Notes: generated from the letters alone by a model not told the origin. Positions 1 to 6,763 are shown, counted from the first letter of the stretch. The stretch is DNA of 9,820 nucleotides from Candidatus Kuenenia stuttgartensis (GCA_943330835.2 CALQJH020000047.1:1-9820), one strand, 5' to 3'. Numbers and translations: made by a program.

Positions 1-1220
1 GCGAGCTTTACTTCCTGTCCGTCAAGAACAACACCTACTGTTCCAAACTTCGTCCCTTTGTTTATCCTGCAATTAACACTGATAACCGGACTATTCTCTG
101 TTGGACCATATCCTTCGTAAATAGGAATTTGAGCAGCATTAAAAATTCGGAGCAATTTAATCTGACACGCAGCTCCGCCTGTAATAATAAACTTCACCTT
201 ATTTCCCAAAGCACTTCGCCATTTGCTGAAAATAATTTTATTAGCTATTGCCAATTGTATGTTGTAGAAAATTCCACCGCTTTTTAAATTATCATATTTT
301 TCTCCCAATGCAACAGCCCAATAGAATAATTTTCTTTTTATGCCTTTAAGCGCAGCACCTTTAATCATTATTCTTTCATACACTTTTTCAAGCAAGCGAG
401 GAACCGTAGTAAATATAGTGGGTTGTATTTCTTTAATGTTTTCACCAATAGTTTCCATACTTTCCGCATAATAAATAGAAATCCCTCTGTACATATATAT
501 ATACGAGCCCATTCTTTCAAAAATGTGATTTAAAGGAAGAAAACTCAAGGCCTTAGCGTCAGACATTTCTGGAAATGGAAAACTCTTAACCGCATTAAGT
601 ACATTAGAAACAAGATTCCGATGGCTAATCATCACCCCTTTTGGAATACCTGTGGTACCCGAAGTGTAAATAATCGTAGCACAATCATTGGCTTGTATAG
701 TTTTTGAAATTGCAGCTACTTTATTGAGACTCTCATTGGGAATACTCGAAATTAATTCCTTCCAATATTTAACATCAGGCAATTGATCAAAGCTAAAAAT
801 GTCGATTAAGGAATTAATCTTACTACTCATCAATTTTACTTTATCAATAATATCCTGTCCACTTATAAATACATATTTTATAGCCGCATCATTAAAAATA
901 AATTCTAGTTCATGCGGATTTGTAGTAGGATAAATGGGACAAAGTATTACACCAATTTGCTGACAAGCCAGATCAAGCATTAGCCATTCTGGTCTGTTGC
1001 GAGAGATAATGGCAATTTTATCTTGGCCTTCTACAGTCCTGTCATTCCCACTCAAACCTAAGTTCAATAACGCTGCACTCAACTTATTAACTACCTCTAC
1101 AATATCTTTTGTGCTATTGGAAACCCAGCGACCATCCTCCTTTCCACACAACATATCTTCTTTTGGAAAATGCGCTAACTGATCATAAAGAAAATCAAAT
1201 AATCTGGATTGTTCATTCAT
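1..1220 (-). CDS. Long-chain acyl-CoA synthetase (AMP-binding), 3' end outside window
   Basis: Probable long-chain fatty acid--CoA ligase, which activates fatty acids with ATP through an acyl-adenylate and transfers them to coenzyme A for lipid synthesis or degradation; expected in the cytoplasm or at the inner membrane face. Translation from the ATG at 1220-1218 (MNEQSRLFDF) gives 406 complete codons with no stop before the window edge. The ANL-superfamily P-loop signature YTSGTTGIPKG is at residues 185-195, followed by MISHRN. FLPLNHIFER and TVPRLLEKVYERI follow, typical of the FadD15-like LACS branch, and the adenylate-binding motif YEGYGPTE is at 368-375. Family members are usually about 590-600 residues, so roughly 190 C-terminal residues, including the mobile lid domain, are missing because of the window boundary and not because of damage. 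It lies 92 nt downstream of the TPR gene in the same direction; I saw no clear promoter in that gap. Substrate chain length cannot be read from the sequence. Confidence 0.93.
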   Translation of the reverse strand, partial: MNEQSRLFDFLYDQLAHFPKEDMLCGKEDGRWVSNSTKDIVEVVNKLSAALLNLGLSGNDRTVEGQDKIAIISRNRPEWLMLDLACQQIGVILCPIYPTTNPHELEFIFNDAAIKYVFISGQDIIDKVKLMSSKINSLIDIFSFDQLPDVKYWKELISSIPNESLNKVAAISKTIQANDCATIIYTSGTTGIPKGVMISHRNLVSNVLNAVKSFPFPEMSDAKALSFLPLNHIFERMGSYIYMYRGISIYYAESMETIGENIKEIQPTIFTTVPRLLEKVYERIMIKGAALKGIKRKLFYWAVALGEKYDNLKSGGIFYNIQLAIANKIIFSKWRSALGNKVKFIITGGAACQIKLLRIFNAAQIPIYEGYGPTENSPVISVNCRINKGTKFGTVGVVLDGQEVKL

Positions 1221-1312
1221 AATTACATGTTCTTAAGTAGGAAAATGGCACAACGATTTAATGACGCGTATTGTAAGTTAATATAATTATGGAATTTATT
1301 GCGAAGAAAAAA

Positions 1313-2326
1313 TCAATGGTAATATTGACCTTTCGGCATTTTAAATGAAGCCGTTTTTTGAAATTGGATAAACGCTTCGTATTCTTCCTGGTGAATCTTC
1401 GTCCAGTTTTGAAAGTCAAGTAAATTAGCTGATGAGCCCAATAGCCATTGGTTGTATACATCAAACAACCCTTGTTTTAATAGTGTTTGATGAAAGTAAA
1501 ATAATGAGGAAGGAAACTCGTCAGGATTGTCATAAAACCAATCTAAAATAAATCTAGTTCTTAGCATAGATAGTGTTGAAGCATTTATATCCTCTTTTAA
1601 AACAGCATATTGTTTATACAGGTTGCCTAAATACTTTTGAGAAAATTTATTTTTTGTGCTGAGCACCGAGTCGGAAATAATTTCTGTAAATATTTTTCTA
1701 TAATCATCAAGTAATAACTGTTTAATCTCCGGAGTTCTTGAATTGGAAGGTTCCATATTCACAAATATTTCACCATAAATTAAACTCCACATTTTTTCGT
1801 TGCTGTTGTTATAATAGCGACAAGCGTTGTAATAATTTTTGGAGTATTCCGGATCTTTTTCGATTCCTTTTTCCCAGTATTTGATGCAAGAATTGTCTTT
1901 GTTGTTCCAAAGTAAACTTGCCATTTCATTATACAAAGGTCCATTTTCGGGAAACTTAGCAAGGCCTTTTAAAAAAAGTGATTTGCATTCTTCAATTTGA
2001 TTAAGTGCTTTATATGCATTGCCTGAAATTTGAAAACACTGGTCATCAGCAAGTCCGCTATCCACCAATGGCTTCAAGGTTTGTACTGCATTTTTATATT
2101 CGCTTTGAAAATTATAACAAATGGCTAAATCCTTTTTAAGCTCAATATTAGCAGAATCAAAAGTGATTAATTTTTTAATTAATGTTGTAGCATTTAAATA
2201 ATCGCCGGCTATCAGATATTTTTTCGCTTGTCCGTATTCATCCAAGTGAGGTTGTGCCTTCAAGGTAAACAGAAGCGACATAGAAAATATCGTTACCATT
2301 AAATATTTATAGCAGTATGTAAACAT
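1313..2326 (-). CDS. Secreted tetratricopeptide-repeat protein of unknown function
   Basis: A 337-residue protein I cannot assign to a named family. It begins with a probable Sec signal peptide: Lys7 in the n-region, a hydrophobic stretch at about 9-22, and likely cleavage after TLKA (residue 24) before QPH. A start at Met10 would leave no positive charge before the hydrophobic core, so the longer start is preferred. Residues about 29-165 read as four consecutive TPR-like helical hairpins, for example AKKYLIAGDYLNATTLIKKL, then SGNAYKALNQIEECKSLFLK, then WEKGIEKDPEYSKNYYNACR. The remainder (about 175-337) is helical-looking, rich in Tyr, Phe, Trp and Leu, and without a recognisable domain. 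TPR arrays usually bind other proteins, so a periplasmic or envelope scaffold is an inference. The start lies only 12 nt after the DUF1015 stop, which implies co-transcription with DUF1015 and serC. No Shine-Dalgarno sequence is present. Confidence 0.85.
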   Translation of the reverse strand: MFTYCYKYLMVTIFSMSLLFTLKAQPHLDEYGQAKKYLIAGDYLNATTLIKKLITFDSANIELKKDLAICYNFQSEYKNAVQTLKPLVDSGLADDQCFQISGNAYKALNQIEECKSLFLKGLAKFPENGPLYNEMASLLWNNKDNSCIKYWEKGIEKDPEYSKNYYNACRYYNNSNEKMWSLIYGEIFVNMEPSNSRTPEIKQLLLDDYRKIFTEIISDSVLSTKNKFSQKYLGNLYKQYAVLKEDINASTLSMLRTRFILDWFYDNPDEFPSSLFYFHQTLLKQGLFDVYNQWLLGSSANLLDFQNWTKIHQEEYEAFIQFQKTASFKMPKGQYYH

Positions 2327-2338
2327 GTAGTGTAATCA

Positions 2339-3568
2339 TTAATAAATTAAATGAGTAAGTAAACCATCTCTGAGTTTTGGTTCAAACCAGGTGCTTTTTG
2401 GCGGCATTACATTTCCACTATCAGCAATATCAAACAACTGTTGAATGCTTACAGGATACAAACTAATAGCCAATTTCATTTCTCCACTATCCACTCTTTT
2501 TTCTAATTCCTCCAAACCCCTTATACCACCAACAAAGTCAATTCTTTTATCTGTACGTTGGTCTTTAATTTCTAAAATCGGATCTAAAATATTGTTTTGA
2601 AGAATGGTGATATCTAATACACCCATTGGATCTTCCGAATACGTTCCTTGTTTTGCAACAAGCTTATACCATTGTTTATCTACATACAAACCAAAACTAT
2701 GTAAATGCTCAGGACGATAAGCATAGTTCACTTTTTCTACAGTAAATTTTTCTTCCAGATTTTGTAAAAAAGCTGCCTCAGTTAATCCACACAAGTCTTT
2801 AATCAATCTGTTGTAATCCATGATATGACGCTGATTGGAAGGAAACAATGTAGTTAGAAAATAATCTGCAGCTGCAGTTGCGGCTTTTCCTAATGCTGTT
2901 CTCACTTTTGCAGCAGAAGCAGCACGATGATGGCCATCAGCAATATAAGTACAAGGAACTTTTGTTTTAAATAAAGTAGTAATCTTTTCAATTACATTAT
3001 CATCATTAACAATCCAAATACTATGCTTAATATCATCGTCGGCAATAAAATCATACTGAGGATCTTTGGTGCTAGTCCATTGATTGATAACGGCATCAAT
3101 CTCATCCACATTTTTATACGCTAAAAAAACATTACCCGTTTGTGCGCCTGTTGTTTTAATATGATTGATTCTGTCTAATTCTTTTTCAGGTCGCGTGAAT
3201 TCATGTTTTTTGATAAGGCCATTTTCGTAATCATCTACAGTGCTTGCGCAAACTAATCCTTTTTGACTTTTCTCATTCATGACCAATTCATAAATGTAAT
3301 AACAATGTTTACTTTCTTTAAATAAAATATCTCTGCTGATAAATGCATTCAGGTTTTCCTTGGCAGTTTCGTATACCTGCTGAGCATGAATATCGATGCT
3401 TTCAGGTAAATCAATTTCACTTTTGGTGATATGCAAAAAAGATGTTGGATTCCCTTGCGCTTCTACCTTTGCTTCTTTGCTATTCAAAACATCATAAGGT
3501 CTTGATGCAACTTGTTTGGCAAACTGTGCATTTGGACGTAATGCTTTAAACGGAGATATTGTAACCAT
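2339..3568 (-). CDS. DUF1015 family protein, candidate serine-linked kinase
   Basis: A 409-residue cytoplasmic protein of the DUF1015 family (COG4198), conserved in Bacteroidota and Firmicutes but without an established function that I know of. Family hallmarks are visible: an N-terminal RPNAQFAKQVASRPYDVLNS-like block (residues 11-30, with the RPYDV core at 23-27), the central motif TYIADGHHRAASA (207-219), a GGIRGLEELEKRVD block (347-360), and the C-terminal MPPKSTWFEPKLRDGLL block (388-404). No signal peptide or membrane span is seen, and the length is normal for the family. DGHHR at 211-215 resembles the nucleotide/serine-binding motif of ParB/sulfiredoxin-fold free serine kinases (archaeal SerK, staphylococcal SbnI); that is motif-level similarity only. 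The gene starts 63 nt after serC, and in many Bacteroidota I recall DUF1015 beside serC and serA, so a role tied to serine is plausible but inferred. The TPR gene follows after 12 nt. Confidence 0.92.
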   Translation of the reverse strand: MVTISPFKALRPNAQFAKQVASRPYDVLNSKEAKVEAQGNPTSFLHITKSEIDLPESIDIHAQQVYETAKENLNAFISRDILFKESKHCYYIYELVMNEKSQKGLVCASTVDDYENGLIKKHEFTRPEKELDRINHIKTTGAQTGNVFLAYKNVDEIDAVINQWTSTKDPQYDFIADDDIKHSIWIVNDDNVIEKITTLFKTKVPCTYIADGHHRAASAAKVRTALGKAATAAADYFLTTLFPSNQRHIMDYNRLIKDLCGLTEAAFLQNLEEKFTVEKVNYAYRPEHLHSFGLYVDKQWYKLVAKQGTYSEDPMGVLDITILQNNILDPILEIKDQRTDKRIDFVGGIRGLEELEKRVDSGEMKLAISLYPVSIQQLFDIADSGNVMPPKSTWFEPKLRDGLLTHLIY

Positions 3569-3631
3569 GAGCTAAAAAATATAATGACTTATTAAAAAAT
3601 GTATTTCGTTTATTTAAAAAATGCTGCTTTT

Positions 3632-4699
3632 TTATACATGCGATTGCTGAAACTCTCTCATTAATTCCACTAAATAAGATACGCTACTTATTGGCAGGGC
3701 ATTATATAGAGAAGCTCTGAACCCACCAGACAAACGATGGCCTTTTATACCGATAACTCCATTTGATTTTACATAATCGTAGAAAGGTTTTTCAAGAGCA
3801 GGATCTTTCATCACAAAACAAACATTCATCTTACTTCTGTCTTCTTTAACTACATTGGTTGTAAACAATTCATTTGCATCTATTTCATTGTATAACAAAG
3901 CTGCTTTTTGCTGATTCAGCTTTTCTATTGCAGCAACACCACCCTGAGCTTTCAACCAGCGAAGTGTAAGCAAACAAACATATACGGCAAATACCGGAGG
4001 TGTATTCAACATGCTTCCTTCAGCGATATGGTTGCGATAATCCATAATTGTTGGAATCGTATGCTTTACTTTTCCTAAAATAGTCTGATTCACTACCAAT
4101 AAATTCACTCCTGCAGGACCCATGTTTTTTTGAGCGCCTGCATAAATCAATCCGAAGTCATTAAAATTTAATTCCCGGCTGAGAATATCGCTGCTCATAT
4201 CTGCAATCAATACATTGCTCGTTTTAGGAATCGATTGCCATTGTGTTCCGTAAATGGTATTGTTGGTCGTGATATGAAAATATTTTGCATCATTTGGTAC
4301 TGCAAAATCATTTGGAATAAAGCTGTAATTTTTTTCTTTTGAAGAGCAAACGACGTCGATCTTACCAAATAGTTTGGCTTCTTTAATGGCCTTACTGCTC
4401 CATACACCCGTATCTGCATAAGCTGCGGTGTCTTTTGGATCAAGCAAATTCATGGGCACTTGCATAAATTGTGTAGAAGCGCCTCCATGCAAAAAAAGTA
4501 CTTGATGGTCATTATCGAGATGCATTAATTCTCTCACCAAACCTCTCGCCTCTTCCATTATTTCAGTAAACTCCGGAGTGCGATGCCCCATTTCTAATAT
4601 TGATAAGCCGGAATTATTGTAATTGAGAACTGCCTGAGCCGACTGCTCAAAAACTTCTTTTGGTAAAATTGAAGGACCTGCGTTGAAATTGTGAATCAT
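3632..4699 (-). CDS. serC: Phosphoserine aminotransferase SerC
   Basis: Pyridoxal-phosphate enzyme of the second step of phosphorylated serine biosynthesis: 3-phosphohydroxypyruvate plus glutamate gives O-phospho-L-serine plus 2-oxoglutarate. It often also serves 4-phosphohydroxythreonine formation in vitamin B6 synthesis. The 355 residues match the usual length of about 360 for the class V aminotransferase SerC group. The N-terminal FNAGPSILP (5-13) and the GHRTPEF motif (38-44) are typical. HGGAST (71-76) is the cofactor phosphate-binding loop, Asp167 in ADMSSD pairs with the pyridine nitrogen, Lys191 in AGAQKNMGPAG is the Schiff-base lysine, and GHRLSGGFRASLYNA (320-334) is the C-terminal substrate-binding signature. 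No key residue is missing. The start at 4699 gives the family's normal N-terminus. It is the first gene of a probable serC-DUF1015-TPR transcript; a -7 promoter box lies about 50 nt upstream. serA is not adjacent. Confidence 0.97.
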   Translation of the reverse strand: MIHNFNAGPSILPKEVFEQSAQAVLNYNNSGLSILEMGHRTPEFTEIMEEARGLVRELMHLDNDHQVLFLHGGASTQFMQVPMNLLDPKDTAAYADTGVWSSKAIKEAKLFGKIDVVCSSKEKNYSFIPNDFAVPNDAKYFHITTNNTIYGTQWQSIPKTSNVLIADMSSDILSRELNFNDFGLIYAGAQKNMGPAGVNLLVVNQTILGKVKHTIPTIMDYRNHIAEGSMLNTPPVFAVYVCLLTLRWLKAQGGVAAIEKLNQQKAALLYNEIDANELFTTNVVKEDRSKMNVCFVMKDPALEKPFYDYVKSNGVIGIKGHRLSGGFRASLYNALPISSVSYLVELMREFQQSHV

Positions 4700-4711
4700 T
4701 GTTGCTATTCG

Positions 4712-4727
4712 TAACCTTTAAAGGGTA
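4712..4727. promoter_or_regulatory. Palindrome in the serC leader
   Basis: The sequence TAACCTTTAAAGGGTA contains a perfect 10-bp palindrome, CCTTTAAAGG (4715-4724). It extends to 14 of 16 matching positions when one mismatch pair is allowed. It lies between the proposed serC promoter (-7 box at 4750-4757) and the start codon, so it would be within the 5' leader or just after the transcription start. It could be an operator for a dimeric regulator or simply an AT-rich chance palindrome; nothing identifies a cognate protein. Confidence 0.3.
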
Positions 4728-4749
4728 TTTTTTCTTACTATTAATGAAG

Positions 4750-4757
4750 CAAATGTA
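4750..4757 (-). promoter_or_regulatory. Bacteroidota -7 promoter box upstream of serC
   Basis: On the minus strand the sequence TACATTTG matches the Bacteroidota housekeeping-sigma -7 consensus TAnnTTTG at every fixed position. A TTG triplet at 4783-4781 could act as the -33 element, but its 23-nt spacing from the -7 box is somewhat longer than usual. Transcription would begin near 4743-4745, giving a leader of roughly 45 nt before the serC ATG at 4699. The position fits a promoter for serC and the closely spaced genes after it. Confidence 0.55.
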
Positions 4758-4792
4758 AGAAATTAAAAATAGTTGGTCGCCAAATCAACCTT

Positions 4793-4830
4793 TCAACTAA
4801 TTTTTGCCGCAAAGGCACGAAGGCACGAAG
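4793..4830. repeat. Intergenic CRCRAAGG repeat, copy 1
   Basis: A 38-bp element built around the 8-bp unit CRCRAAGG (here CGCAAAGG, CACGAAGG, then partial CACGAAG), with TCAACTAATTTTTGC as the leading part. It matches copy 2, 95 bp further on, at 34 of 38 positions. Units of this kind (GCAAAGGCACGAAGGCACGAAG) recur between genes in many Bacteroidota genomes, to my recollection. A 60-codon open frame crossing this stretch on the plus strand (4773-4955) is not a credible gene. Between the two copies lies AT-rich sequence with several AAAATTCAAAA stretches and no other feature. Confidence 0.75.
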
Positions 4831-4887
4831 TTGAAAATTCAAAAGTAAAAATTCAAAATTACTTCTACAAAATTCTATTTCAACTTA

Positions 4888-4925
4888 TCAACAAATTTTT
4901 GCCACAAAGGCACGAAGGCGCAAAG
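4888..4925. repeat. Intergenic CRCRAAGG repeat, copy 2
   Basis: Second copy of the 38-bp element, in direct orientation to copy 1 and differing at four positions. Units are CACAAAGG, CACGAAGG and partial CGCAAAG, preceded by TCAACAAATTTTTGC. Both copies sit in the gap between the stop of the zinc-enzyme gene and the promoter of serC. There are no terminal inverted repeats, no target duplication and no reading frame, so it is not an insertion sequence. Confidence 0.75.
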
Positions 4926-4964
4926 TTTAATCAATCCTTAAAATTTAAACCATAAACTGCTAAT

Positions 4965-4986
4965 CCACCTTTCAACCACCTTTCAA
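4965..4986. repeat. 11-bp perfect tandem duplication
   Basis: Two exact adjacent copies of CCACCTTTCAA (4965-4975 and 4976-4986), followed by CCCTT. A related CAACCTTTCAA lies at 4786-4796, beside copy 1 of the larger repeat, so the motif recurs at both ends of the repeat-bearing gap. It probably arose by slippage; no function is evident. Confidence 0.7.
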
Positions 4987-5012
4987 CCCTTCTTCCCCTA
5001 CTCCTCCCTCCC
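4987..5012 (-). other. G-quadruplex-type motif over a stop codon
   Basis: The minus (coding) strand carries four G-runs in order: GGG, GGG, GGGG and GGG, separated by loops of 1, 7 and 5 nt (A, AGGAGTA, AAGAA). This satisfies the canonical G3+N1-7 pattern. The TAG stop codon of the zinc-enzyme gene spans the end of the seven-base loop and the first G of the G4 run, so any structure would form across the end of the coding region and in the transcript. Such G-run density is unusual in this AT-rich window. Folding is inferred from pattern only. Confidence 0.5.
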
Positions 5013-5972
5013 AATTATCTTCGACCCAGATTTCCATGTTTGATTAAGTAATTCAAAATCTTTAGTTTCGGATGCAGCAAATTTCAAATGAGCCAGTTGC
5101 TTTAAATCGGGCTGTCCTGCATTTACCCAGGCGGTATACCAAAAGGAGGCTACTGCATATATCGCTTGTCGCATTCTTCTCTCCACCATGCCATTTAACC
5201 TGTTATTAAAAGCGACGGTAAACGCTGATGAGTATTGCTTTACAACGATTCCGTTTCGCTCCTCAAAGGCATATTTAGTGTCTTCTGTGAAATCATTCGT
5301 CAGGGTTCTTTCAATAGATAAAACGCTGTCCGAAGCTTTGGCGCTTTCCAAAATCCTATTCCAAATAAAATCACCGGGGTTATTTATATAATCTGCCTTC
5401 CCGATAAAAAAATCAAATTCTCGTTCAGCAAGCAATTCGGGAACGCGGCTTTCCCAGAATCCATGAATACCTTTCTGGTTGGTGAGCTGGCCATTGTGAT
5501 TGCTGCTCGCATGAAGCGGAACATGTGCATCGGCAATATAGTGGCCAATTTCAGCGCTATTTTTCATTATTGAAGCAAATTCTTTTTTCTTAAAAGCGTC
5601 AGTTAATCTGTAAAGCATGGTCTGCACATGCCAGGGTACAATTCCATGAGCTTTTAAAGAATCTGCTGAAAATTTCTCCACAGCATCTTTCCATTTTCTG
5701 GGAAGATCAGGGAAAGGATAAGTTCCATAATGATCAATATCAAGATAATGTCTCGGGCCTTCTTCCGGAACTGCATATCTGCGCTTATCAGGATCTGTGG
5801 CATGTTCTTCTAAAAAAGAAATATTGGGTTTATACAATACTATCATTTCAGGAGGCAATAAAAAAACAGCAAAATAATTTATTTTTCCATGGGCATAAAA
5901 ACCCCAGCAAAAAGCATCTTTTTGTAAAGCCAGTAAAAAAATAAGAAGAGAAAATCGCAAGATAGTTTTCAT
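4998..5972 (-). CDS. Secreted S1/P1-nuclease / zinc phospholipase C-like enzyme
   Basis: A 324-residue exported hydrolase of the S1/P1 nuclease and bacterial phospholipase C fold, which uses three zinc ions to cleave phosphodiesters in nucleic acids or phospholipids. A signal peptide (MKTILRFSLLIFLLALQ) is followed by probable cleavage after AFC22, leaving Trp23 as mature residue 1, as these enzymes need because the N-terminal amine binds zinc. The ligand set can be read directly: Trp23, His28 (spacing as Trp1/His6 of P1), Asp60, His75 in PRHYLDID, then His144-x3-Asp148-x5-His154 in GHYIADAHVPLH, and His170-x3-Glu174 in IHGFWE. The front half has S1/P1 spacing, while the final Glu is as in phospholipase C, so the substrate is uncertain. 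The gene stands alone: 167 nt from the DUF502 gene and about 300 nt from serC. Upstream, AACATTTG at 5989-5996 is a one-mismatch -7 box. Confidence 0.88.
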   Translation of the reverse strand: MKTILRFSLLIFLLALQKDAFCWGFYAHGKINYFAVFLLPPEMIVLYKPNISFLEEHATDPDKRRYAVPEEGPRHYLDIDHYGTYPFPDLPRKWKDAVEKFSADSLKAHGIVPWHVQTMLYRLTDAFKKKEFASIMKNSAEIGHYIADAHVPLHASSNHNGQLTNQKGIHGFWESRVPELLAEREFDFFIGKADYINNPGDFIWNRILESAKASDSVLSIERTLTNDFTEDTKYAFEERNGIVVKQYSSAFTVAFNNRLNGMVERRMRQAIYAVASFWYTAWVNAGQPDLKQLAHLKFAASETKDFELLNQTWKSGSKIIGREE

Positions 5973-6139
5973 GTATTAATTTAGTTTTCAAATGTTGTTC
6001 ACATGGTATATCCTTCATTATCATTCTCGGTTGGTTTAAGGATGACGCATAAGGACATTTCACATCTAAAAACTAAAATTACAAAGGGAGATATTGTAAA
6101 TACTGTTGAAAAAACAGGTAATTAGAAAGAAAATAACAA

Positions 6140-6763
6140 TCAAGACTTTGGTTTCTTGTCGTCCTCATCAATATGCGTAACACCACCACTTAAAGCAAAT
6201 TTCATGGTTTGTGCACTACTGATATGGGTAATTTCTTTTACTCGGGATTTTGGAATGACATAAACATTACCTGCAACAGAATAAGCCATCGGAATATAAA
6301 CTGAAATATATCCTTTAAGACCAAATTCTTCCATATCATCCTTTGTTACAAAACCAATTCGCCATACATCATTATCATCTACATTAGCCATTACATTGTG
6401 AGTAAATCTTTTTTTATCGCCCGCAAAAGCTTCAAAAAAATCTCTTGTTGTAGAATAAATATGTTTTAACCCAGGCAGACGTTGCATGAGCTTATCAAAG
6501 AAAAGGACAATTTTATTTGAAATGACAAAATAAGAGAAATACCCGATGATAATAATCACAAGTATAATGATGATAAAGCCTAACCCATAATTCTGCACTT
6601 TCACCAAGCCCCTTTCATCAGTGACCGTAAAAAGGGGTATTAAACTATCGATAGAAGTTACAACAGAAAATAACACATAAAAAGTAATGAGGATCGGCGC
6701 CAATACCAAAAGACCTTGTAAAAAATATTGAAACAACTTTTTGTATCGAAACGAATTATTCAT
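6140..6763 (-). CDS. DUF502 family two-span inner-membrane protein
   Basis: A 207-residue membrane protein of the DUF502 family (COG2928); its biochemical role is not known to me. Two strongly hydrophobic segments are visible, at about 12-36 (YFLQGLLVLAPILITFYVLF) and 58-82 (rich in Ile and Gly), joined by a short loop. A soluble C-terminal domain of about 120 residues begins with the family motif RLPGLKHIYSTTRDFFEAF (95-113), followed by WRIGFVTKDD (134-143). In proteobacterial relatives as I recall them, the next block is a PTTPNPTSG-like loop; here it reads YIPMAYSVAGNVYVIP (156-171), a clear variant. The C-terminus is acidic then lysine-rich (DEDDKKPKS). The start at 6763 follows a perfect -7 box by about 17 nt. 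It is divergent from the TetR gene and has no close downstream partner. Confidence 0.88.
   Translation of the reverse strand: MNNSFRYKKLFQYFLQGLLVLAPILITFYVLFSVVTSIDSLIPLFTVTDERGLVKVQNYGLGFIIIILVIIIIGYFSYFVISNKIVLFFDKLMQRLPGLKHIYSTTRDFFEAFAGDKKRFTHNVMANVDDNDVWRIGFVTKDDMEEFGLKGYISVYIPMAYSVAGNVYVIPKSRVKEITHISSAQTMKFALSGGVTHIDEDDKKPKS

Noticed and set aside
997..1182. A 61-codon plus-strand frame
   Set aside because: It lies antisense within the acyl-CoA synthetase coding region, whose frame is well supported by motifs.
1258..1464. A 68-codon minus-strand frame at the 3' end of the TPR gene
   Set aside because: It overlaps the TPR coding sequence out of frame and shows no protein-like features.
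3615..3634. Inverted repeat TAAAAAA-TGCTGC-TTTTTTA at the serC stop codon
   Set aside because: The stem is only A-T pairs and the downstream genes look co-transcribed, so it is unlikely to be a real terminator.
4793..4925. Possible CRISPR-like array
   Set aside because: There are only two copies, they are degenerate inside, built of an 8-bp unit, and no cas gene is nearby.
4773..4955. A 60-codon open frame on the plus strand between serC and the zinc-enzyme gene
   Set aside because: It runs through both CRCRAAGG repeat copies, has no family resemblance, and its start lies across the serC promoter region; it is an accidental frame.
5848..6063. A 71-codon minus-strand frame overlapping the start of the zinc-enzyme gene
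   Set aside because: It overlaps the signal peptide coding region in another frame, is low complexity (rich in Phe, Cys and Ser), and matches nothing; the real gene starts at 5972.
6102..6119. Small hairpin CTGTT/AACAG downstream of the DUF502 gene
   Set aside because: The stem is only 5 bp and no T-tract follows on the minus strand, so it is too weak to call a terminator.
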